From Flabesymbios commensalis (lineage: Eukaryota > Annelida > Polychaeta > Terebellida > Flabelligeridae), in NCBI GenBank assembly GCA_964017125.1, contig OZ024909.1:52246414-52310413 (forward strand): a DNA stretch of 64,000 bases. The letters run 5' to 3'. Each line of letters starts with the position of its first letter. The first letter of the stretch is position 1. This document shows, piece after piece, positions 56,437 to 64,000 of this stretch. The notes below the pieces were generated by a model. The model did not search any database. It was not told the DNA's origin and saw nothing but the letters and a program-made list of their open reading frames with translations. Position numbers and translations under genes: made by a program.

Positions 56437-56838
56437 CCCAAAATAAGGTCAATAACTGAACATAAAAACAAACATCTTCCCCGGGGCTTAAACGTGTCAG
56501 CTTATTCCTACAAACTTCTTTTTGAAACACAGTATTTGTGTTCGGCTATATATAATTAAGTATAATTCATCCTTTTTCAATAACGAAAACCTCACCGATC
56601 TCAATAATTACAATGTAGGGCCTATGCCTATGCCTATGCCCAAAATAAGGTCAATAACTGAACATAAAAACAAACATCTTCCCCGGGGCTTAAACGTGTC
56701 AGCTTATTCCTACAAACTTCTTTTTGAAACACAGTATTTGTGTTCGGCTATATATAATTAAGTATAATTCATCCTTTTTCAATAACGAAAACCTCACCGA
56801 TCTCAATAATTACAATGTAGGGCCTATGCCCACATAAA
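56437..56838. repeat. Direct tandem repeat, 202-bp unit, two copies
   Basis: The block starting CCCAAAATAAGGTCAATAAC is repeated once with a 202-bp period and no difference that I noticed, followed by short CTATGC repeats at the joint. It is recent in origin, about 2.3 kb upstream of the GPCR coding exon. Confidence 0.88.
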
Positions 56839-57350
56839 AGGATAGCTGGTTTATTTTTTTATTTATTATTTAATAATTTATCATTTCCAGCGGATGTAAC
56901 ATAATCATCTAAAAAAATTAATTTACATAACATTTCTGAATTTATATACAAATTAAATTTCCAATATTTTGTGATGAACACCTTTTTAAATTCACATTTC
57001 TATGATAAAAGAAGTCCTTATTCTATTCGTACACTCGTGTATCTCAGAGCCTATTTGACTCAACAATGTCAAACAGGCAACCAATTATTATTTCGATATT
57101 ATTTGTGTAAACTTTGTTATATAATTACACTTCACTTCGTTATTGATCAAATAACCTGATAACTGAGAATTCTAAATGTAGTTATACAATTATCGTTTTT
57201 GTAATGATGCCTATGCCTATGTCTGCACTGTGAGACACACTAATCACAGCATCTTCAGTGACACACACCTCTGGTACCAATTAGCACAAATACAATCTTT
57301 GGCGCGCAGTGGGAGTCACCCGCGGACTCCAAGCTACCATAGCGCATGTT

Positions 57351-57437
57351 CTTTATGTTGGTTTAATGTTGGGCCAGCGTCTGCGACGTTGTCCCAACAT
57401 TAAACCGACAGAAGCAAAACGTTTTGTGTTTGCTGTG
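57351..57437. repeat. Family C palindrome
   Basis: TATGTTGGTTTAATGTTGGG pairs with CCAACATTAAACCGACA around CCAGCGTCTGCGACG; the right end is GTTTTGTGTTTGCTG. Confidence 0.7.
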
Positions 57438-57439
57438 AA

Positions 57440-57633
57440 GTCACTGCGCTGTGCGCACGCATACCTAATTATTATTCATCGCGTGGATAACGATATAAAG
57501 AGAAGGATGCTGATCCAGCACAAATCACATCTGATGTGACAGATGGGGGTCGAGCGCACGACCAGCACACAGACAGACAACCACACCAGATAAATCTCAC
57601 ACCTGGAGCTGGAAGACGTGGAATCTGTATACT
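57440..57633 (+). other. Candidate 5' UTR exon of the GPCR gene
   Basis: A GC-richer stretch ends at a strong donor, ACT/GTAAGT at 57633/57634. The next acceptor, TTTTCAAAG at 59045-59053, precedes the GPCR start codon. The link is inferred from splice signals only; the 5' limit is unknown. Confidence 0.35.
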
Positions 57634-58130
57634 GTAAGTTAATTATCTTTTACAAAGTGTTGTTCATTTTAAGATTAAAACTTGTATTTCACTAGAAACT
57701 ATTCCAGTGTAAGTAATTATTGTGAAGTCAAGGATACGTGGATTGAGGAAAGCAATACCACGGTGAGATTGAAAATAATTTTCATTCCTTGTGAAACTGT
57801 GTAGTGTGTTGATCATATAAATGGTGTGTCTTTAACTATAAATACATTCAATGCTTTTCGCATTCTCTATGGTTTCATGAAATCATATATAAACTCAAAG
57901 TTGTTCGATTAAAATTGTCTTGTTTTTTGATAATTAATTAATTAGTTAATTATGGTTGCTAGTGTAAAGCTGTTTACCATGTGTATTAGAACGTTATATT
58001 GTTTCGCATCATAGTAGATCAGTTTTGTAAAAAATAGTGTGCTCATTGTACTGTTAATATAATATAACCAGCTCAAAGCACAGCTACTTTAGTAAGCGAG
58101 TAGAGCGACCTTGACTAACTGGGAATAGTA

Positions 58131-58384
58131 TTGAACCATAAACCGCAAAAAAAAAATTAAATCATGGAGAACAAAGGGTTGTTTTCAATTTGAAATAATT
58201 ATAATTGTCTGAGTTAGCTCTTTCCGCTTGATTTGAATACCTATGTCACGGGTCTACGGCCATTATAAATAATTTTACTCTTTCAGTGTAGGGATTGACT
58301 TTCAGTGTGGGGATTGTCTGTAGACGTCAGTATCTGACGTCTGTAGACGTCAGATTCTGACGTCTAAAATCAGGGTAAGGGTTA
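58131..58384 (+). repeat. Family B MITE with a locally repeated hairpin
   Basis: It has the ATCATGGAGAACAAAGGG arm and then a hairpin in which TTTCAGTGTRGGGATTG and TCTGACGTCTGTAGACGTCA segments are doubled, ending GGGTAAGGG-TTAA. Confidence 0.65.
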
Positions 58385-59071
58385 ATATCAGGTACGTAAG
58401 CCAAATTACTTAATCACCTTTGATGCTACAATACTGTAGGCATAATTGACTAAATGATCGAAGATTTCTAAGGATTGTTCACATTTCTTTAGCTGTATTA
58501 TAACTGGCAAGGGACGTGGGGGAACACAACGCATCAAAATTAATGTCAGAATGTTTACAATACAGTAGGCATACTTGTGGACATTGACATTAATTACCTT
58601 TTGGACTCTATTATGCGAGCGTGCACGACATAAATGAGAAGAAATAAACCTTTTGAAGACCCTTGCGACATCCATACACCACATATTATGTCCAATAAAA
58701 TTAATTGAAGCAAAATGGTAAAATCAATGCATTTTTAGGGATGGAACTCTTTTAAAATATGGAAGGACTCATTTATTCATTTAGTTGTAATATATTGCCT
58801 TATGGAACTAGATATAGGTAGCCAAGTTGTTATACTGATGGTAAACCCCGGTATTTTTATTTCGAAAAAAATCGACTCGTAACAACACTTACAGAGATAT
58901 GAATTAATAATAAACCATATTGCCATTGAAAAGCTACAGTGCGTTAGTGTATGCAGTGCAAAGCTTGTGTGGGTGAGTGAGTGTTGTTATGCTTCAGGCT
59001 AAATCGTAAGATGCAGAGTATGTAACTTTGTTTTGTCTGTTCAATTTTCAAAGGTCCCCGCTAATCTTCAA

Positions 59072-61198
59072 ATGATGAAGAGTCTGAGAAAATTTACCCT
59101 GGCTATACTACTTATAGCTGCACTATCATCTCATGGAAGAGGCGAAGACAATGTAGGACGGGATGTTATATCCAACAAAAAAGAACCGGACCAAAACTTA
59201 GCTGTGGAAAAGAAAAGATCATCAGCAGTTACAGTACGCTGGAACGGTGTGATCACTCAAGAAATGTCCACAATATTCCCCACTGAAGAAGAAACCATGG
59301 AACCGACACCACCACCACCCAAACCAAAACCGACCATGTCGGCAGCTCAGGCGGAGTTGTTCAGAAAACTAAATCAGGCGCAGTCCATCTATAATTACAT
59401 CTCATATACCTTAATATTCCCAGCTCTCATATTTAACAGCTTATCTCTGGCAGTTTTCACATATAGATACAGACATAACAGAGCTCAGACAGGGAACATT
59501 TTACTGATGGCTTTAGCCGTGTCAGACATGTTAGCTTTGACAATCACCATAGACACTGTGATCCACTCATGGACCGGCAGATCATACAGTCTGATGCAGC
59601 ATACAATGACAGGCTGTAAGCTCTTCCCTTATATTACAGCCGTCGCCAAGGACTGCTCGTGTTATATCATCCTCATGTTCACACTGGAACGATTCATCTC
59701 TGTCTACTTCCCATTGAAGAAGTCTCTCTGGATTACCCGTAAGACCATCGTCGTCTTTCTGGTGGTCACTGCAGTCTGTTTTCTTGGGTTGGAGAGTTAC
59801 AGACCTTACGTGATGCATCACGTTGCAAAGTTTGACAGATGTGGTTCCAGGGTGAAGGACACCTACATCACCCTCACCGTGATCATTCACTATGGCATAG
59901 GTTTCATCCTGCCCAGCTCCATAGTCGCCATCCTCAACATCTTGCTGGTACGTACTCTCCTGAAGGTGTCTGCCAGGCGCGCCAAGATGACTGCCAAGGA
60001 CGACGGCTCCATGGACAAACAGAACCGTAGTCTCACCATCATGCTGGTCACCATCTCTACTTTCTCCGCCCTGGTAAACCTGCCCAAGACCTACAACTAC
60101 ATCTATCTGTATTACCACGCGAACATGGCCTACACCACAGAGTACATACAACTGGCCTTTTTCACAGACGCCATCAGCATACTCAACTATTCCTGTAACT
60201 TCTTTTTCTATTGTCTGTCTGGCTCGCAGTTCAGACGTGACTTTGTCAACATGATGAGAGCAGCTGTGGGTCTCAAACAGCGTAAGTATCTTTCACACCG
60301 CTCAAGCCGTTTTAGTTTAAAATCACTCAAATCTGTTTGATAATTTGATTAATAAATTAAAATTTGACAAATTACCTAGTTTGAATAATGATCCGTGTAA
60401 GTGTCATTGATGTATTACAGCCATTCCAAGACAATCAGCAGTAACTGCCCACTTTTCAATTAGGCCTTCACTGCTGTTTGCCATTGCGCAGCAATTTTAG
60501 TTTTATGTATAATAAATAAAACAATTACATATTAGTGAATTGAAATCAGTCGGAATATCGAAATTAATTGGTTTGATAAATTATTGCATGTGATGCATCC
60601 CAGTAAACACATTACATTTTTATAACATTTGTACAACGTTGGACCAACGTCGAAGACGTTGGGCCGACGTTGTACACATGTCATAAAAATGTCTTGTGCT
60701 TGTTGGGATGGGAGCACGACATCGCATTTATGTAACGTGCATTGTGAATTTGGTCACATACCGACTTAATGGACGGGTGGTAATTGAGTGAATTTCTCAC
60801 GTGGTCCGCAAACAAGGTCCAAGATTTGTTACATGTACATGTATACTTTGATATATCTGTCGCCGTACAAAGCAAAAATGTAGTATCTGCTTACTTGTGA
60901 AGTAGATACTGTTTTTTGGCATTACAGAACAGCTTATATCAAAGTATTCATGTAACAAAACGTGGGCCGTGTTTGCCGTCACCTTTTTCTTCGCCAGCCT
61001 TATTTACTTTGTTGAAAACTGATATAATTTTTAATTTATGTAAACTCTATAGACAGAATGATAGTCATTTCGTTCATTGTTACAGTGAACTTGCGATCCG
61101 GGACATCCAACACGGCCTCGACTGGAGTTTCCAACACAAAGATGCCGGCGGAGTCAGGTTCCTCCTTCAACAGTGAATCAGCTACTCCAAAGGTGTAA
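59072..61198 (+). CDS. Class A (rhodopsin-like) GPCR, probably peptide receptor
   Basis: Exons 59072-60281 and 61086-61198 join in phase to give 440 residues. The start is chosen at MMKSL because a signal peptide follows (residues 1-25); an in-frame ATG lies 13 codons earlier, before a likely acceptor at 59053. The ectodomain (26-105) is acidic with a Pro/Lys stretch. Membrane segments lie near 108-132, 141-166, 184-207, 224-246, 265-298, 320-346 and 357-384. Cys182 and Cys257 probably form the usual disulfide. The DRY box is ERF (206-208) and NPxxY is replaced by NYSCNFFFY. The second exon adds a Ser/Thr-rich tail ending TPKV. Without splicing at 60281 the frame runs on to stop at 60340 with a different, basic tail. 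The layout is like FMRFamide/peptide receptors of invertebrates; the ligand is unknown. Confidence 0.9.
60599..60707. repeat. Family C palindrome in the GPCR intron
   Basis: CCCAGTAAACACATTACATT to ATGTCTTGTGCTTGTTGGG, centre GTCGAAGAC, flanked by AT on each side. It lies between the two coding exons of the GPCR. Confidence 0.78.
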
Positions 61199-62011
61199 AG
61201 GAAGAGTTTTGTCAATTGGAGTAGGCCTAGGCTACACGTGTCATCACTCTGGGGCCAATGGGTCGTACACCCATCCCACTATATTATAAGCTTAACTTTA
61301 TGGAGCCAATGAGTCGTTACACTCCGTAGCAGTGGGGACAGTGTAATGAGTCGTGTGCCCACCCCACTATAAGGCTTAACTTTCTATCATTTCCATTTCC
61401 ATTACTCCTATAATGGAAATCAGAGAACGCTAAAATAAAACCAAGCTTGCTATTTTTTAGGATGAATGAGTCTCATAATTAACTGCCACTTGGCCAAGTA
61501 CATAATAGATGGAGACCCTTAAGTTTCGTATTATGCACAACGATAATAATAATTTTACTGTAATTGGAATTTAAGTGACTACATTGTGACAGGTTCCCAC
61601 AGGTTAATTCACACCTTATAAACAGATATATAAATGCTTTGTATAGCACCGCACCAGAATTAGGAGATACATGTATATGCCTACTAATCTCAGCAATTGC
61701 ACACGAGAGTCGGCACGGTATACGTTTTACGTTGTAAGTAAACTTTGTCATACGACTTTGGGCCGACGTCTTACGCTTACTGTCGACACAATAGTGGCAC
61801 AGGGACATAAGTTATATATTTTATCTAGTATCATTAGGTTTATTATAAAATGCCGCACTTGACGTATAATATAAATCGTATTTGTGTCAGCGTCAGATTA
61901 GTGTGAACAGTAGTAAGTTAATTAATAAAAAATCAGCAGTTACTGTTGTTTGCCTTTGCAGGGCAGAGTGGAGCAATGGCCCTGTACTCATATCTAACAT
62001 AGCAGTACTGA
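61199..62011. other. 3' flank of the GPCR gene
   Basis: About 800 bp without a recognised exon. A CCCCACTATA..GCTTAACTTT block occurs twice (near 61276 and 61361). The GPCR 3' UTR and polyadenylation site should lie here; no single signal stands out. Confidence 0.5.
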
Positions 62012-62265
62012 TTAACCCTTGAAGCGCTGAATTAATTTGTAAAAAAAACATCGCAACCAAATGGGGGTTTTCAATTTGAAATCACCATAAATGTCTTAGT
62101 TAGCTCTTTCTGATTCATTTGAATACCTATGCTATGGGTCCACGGCCATTAGAAATATTTTTACTCTTACAGTGCGGGGATCGACTTTAGTCGTTAGAAT
62201 CTGACGTCTATAGACGTCAGATTCTAACGACTAAAGTCGATCCCCGCGCTGTAACAAAGGGTTAA
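62012..62265 (+). mobile_element. Family B hairpin MITE, complete
   Basis: TTAA-CCCTTGAAGCGCTGAA to GCGCTGTAACAAAGGG-TTAA. The hairpin arms are exact over about 35 bases and carry the private variant AGTCGTTAGAATCTG / CAGATTCTAACGACT. Confidence 0.8.
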
Positions 62266-62549
62266 CTTCGTTTTATTTAACAATAAGACAATGTCAGTAG
62301 ATGGTAAAGCAACCCCATGCCCATCATAATAATTATATACACCGGAAAGCTGAAAAATATTAATTAAAATTATGTGACTACAAACACATACTTTTTTAGA
62401 CATGGTGCTAACATCGAGTAGATATATATTATATATATGGTGTCTAAAATAATTTATTATTTCAAAGATAAACGCTCATCGGGTGTTGATATGTTTTTAT
62501 CCACAATATTAGTCGCGAAAATGACTATTGATCCGGCAATTGCTGGTTC

Positions 62550-62872
62550 GACTGGAGCCCTAGGGGAGTGGTTAGCACCGCTGCCTTTCACGCTGGAGTT
62601 CGGGGTTCGTTTCCCTGTCTCGGCGGTTTGAAAGAAACAAAAATGTTTCTTCCCCATCCACTCGTAAAACCCGGTATTGTGGGGAAGGCTCCGTGACCGA
62701 GAGGTAGCTTGCTCGGCCTCAGATCTCCAGGGTTTGAATTTCGAATCCTGTGTCTGGAGGGCAGTGTCATCTCGCTCATCTCACCATCCTCAGGAGGTTC
62801 TCAGGGTCCAATTCAGCCTGTATGTGCACAAAAGTGGCCTAAAGCCCGATTCACTTCATTTTTTTGTTTCAT
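62550..62872 (+). mobile_element. Dimeric tRNA-derived SINE, plus orientation
   Basis: It has the same two tRNA-like heads and tail as 47438-47750: GAGTGGTTAGCACCGCTGCC, then GACCGAGAGGTAGCTTGCTC, then GGCCTAAAGCCCGATTCA and T-rich repeats. It is somewhat diverged, with no clear target duplication. Confidence 0.8.
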
Positions 62873-62888
62873 TTTGGTGTAAGGTCTA

Positions 62889-62924
62889 ACCAAGGACGTT
62901 CTATACATAGAACGTTCTTGGTCT
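62889..62924. repeat. Short near-perfect palindrome
   Basis: ACCAAGGACGTTCTATACAT then AGAACGTTCTTGGT, immediately after the SINE tail. Confidence 0.7.
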
Positions 62925-63117
62925 AACTTGACAATTTGGCAGAAATACATCGTAAAACTGTTATGAAAATATACATTATGGACTGTTTGTAAAATATTTA
63001 ATAATTTGTTTTTGACATGTTTTTTTGACGCATTGGTAATTTTATTTTTATGCGGCGCGAATCGGTTATACGTTCGGTTGTCATTATACCACGATTTTGA
63101 ACAGCTTGGGTCACTGC

Positions 63118-63205
63118 ATATCACCAAGGAAAAATATCGACCGCAGCGAGATTCGAACCCGGTACCTTCGGGCTCTGAGTCAACCACGCTACCAATGAGC
63201 TATAC
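63118..63205 (-). mobile_element. tRNA-like SINE head or tRNA pseudogene
   Basis: On the minus strand GCCAGTATAGCTCATTGGTA gives a good A box and GGTTCGAATCTCG a good B box, with tRNA-like spacing. The T-stem does not pair properly and there is no sound acceptor stem, so it is not a working tRNA. It differs from the dimeric SINE heads. Confidence 0.55.
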
Positions 63206-63644
63206 TGGCAACACGATATTATATCCGACCAATCGTTGATATTTGCATGTATTCTCATGTATATGTACTAATTTATTATTGTTAATCATTACACTCACTA
63301 TAAAAGTACGTACTCTGGCTATGAGTTGTATACTTAAATGCAAGCTTACAGTGCCTATATGTATACTACCGGTAATACCGGTATAGCACATTGTTTTAAT
63401 GTTTATTGTATTTGAAAAAGTGTACAAATAAATGTTTATCACCTCTACTATAGAGATACGTGAGATGAACTATTTTGTTCTCATAGCTTCTGATACTCTG
63501 CGTTTCCTACCAGTCAACAGAAGTCTCATAAAAACGCCCATGCAAAGCAACGCGAAAAGTATCATGTGTCGTATCATGGTATCATGTGTGGTATCATGGT
63601 ATTGCCGATGTTGGTTCAATGTTGCGACGGTTGCCCATCATCAA

Positions 63645-63735
63645 CCCTTAAACAGCTACATTAAATAATTTAAATTTCCACCCACTTGAAGTTGTGTCTC
63701 GCGCTATCGCGATCCACAACTTCAAGTGGTGATAA
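63645..63735. repeat. Family A-type hairpin
   Basis: AACCCTTAAACAGC then the palindrome CACCCACTTGAAGTTGTGTC ... CACAACTTCAAGTGGTG around TCGCGCTATCGCGA. The right end is not recognised. Confidence 0.6.
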
Positions 63736-64000
63736 TTACCCATATTTGTTTAATTTGGGACCGCAAATTTGCAAATCTTGATGTTAAACACACATTTCGT
63801 AAGCTAGTAGTGCTTGCTGAGTATACGAATATTGCTATATACCAGAGTACAAATAATAAACTATTTTTATTATTATTACTACTAGTATTGTAGCTGGCTG
63901 ATATTCAAAGAGAAACTGCCTAGTGTAAACACCTATATGTTCTGGTAAGGGTAAGGGGGATCTGATGGGAAACAGAGGCAAATCAATTAGATGGTGTTGG

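Larger units (their letters stand above)
53485..57300. other. Region upstream of the TIR gene, no exon assigned
   Basis: The first exon or exons and promoter of the TIR gene should lie here, but no start codon with a matching phase-1 donor was found. The region holds a family B copy, two family C palindromes and a 202-bp direct repeat. Short minus-strand frames near 55215-55400 show no known motif. Confidence 0.5.

Noticed and set aside
59582-60151. 189-residue minus-strand frame
   Set aside because: It is antisense to the GPCR coding exon and shows no family motif.
63118-63205. Functional tRNA gene
   Set aside because: A and B boxes are present but the T-stem and acceptor stem do not pair, so it is a SINE head or pseudogene.

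Overview
This window looks like bilaterian animal nuclear DNA, most likely from a marine invertebrate. A lophotrochozoan such as a mollusc or brachiopod is my guess, from the TIR protein style and the peptide-receptor-like GPCR; the sequence does not settle it. Genes are split by GT-AG introns, the background is AT-rich, and introns and intergenic DNA are saturated with short palindromic DNA transposons and tRNA-derived SINEs. I recognised no retrovirus, LTR element, Polinton or toxin gene.

Four host genes can be built by joining exons whose reading phases agree. (1) 342-5239 (+): the 3' end of a gene whose protein has RNA-ligase-like motifs IV and V; its 5' part lies outside the window. (2) 13177-25220 (+): a complete seven-exon MATCAP (KIAA0895-type) tubulin tyrosine carboxypeptidase of 488 residues, with the HExxxH zinc motif split across an intron. 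(3) 37475-53484 (-): fifteen exons encoding at least 891 residues: a helical, possibly armadillo-like, N-terminal part, a coiled coil, a death-like domain, two TIR domains in tandem, and a lysine/serine-rich tail ending in a CaaX-like CSIV. (4) 59072-61198 (+): a class A GPCR with signal peptide, seven membrane segments and a separately spliced Ser/Thr-rich tail. Genes 2 and 3 converge; genes 3 and 4 diverge.

Between genes 2 and 3 lies a direct tandem duplication (24858-31266 and 31267-37491). It carries the last MATCAP exon at one end and the last codons of the TIR gene at the other. One breakpoint lies 6 bases from the centre of a transposon hairpin. The copies differ by a 284-bp retroposon insertion with an 11-bp target duplication and by the size of one palindrome. 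They could be a true recent duplication or two haplotypes collapsed in tandem by the assembler.

The repeats fall into families. Several (called A, B, G, H and I here) share one plan: TTAA target, a short CCCTT-type inverted end, an AT-rich arm, a long hairpin and the other end, suggesting piggyBac-type non-autonomous elements. Family C consists of roughly 50-150 bp near-perfect palindromes that usually begin CCCAGCAAACAC. Other elements are pogo-like, hAT-like and Harbinger-like, plus a dimeric tRNA SINE, a LINE-like retroposon, a 74-bp-period minisatellite and a 0.5-kb tetranucleotide array. Two points deserve most attention: the double-TIR gene, and the palindromes, whose two arms match each other better than they match other copies and which crowd the splice sites of that gene.
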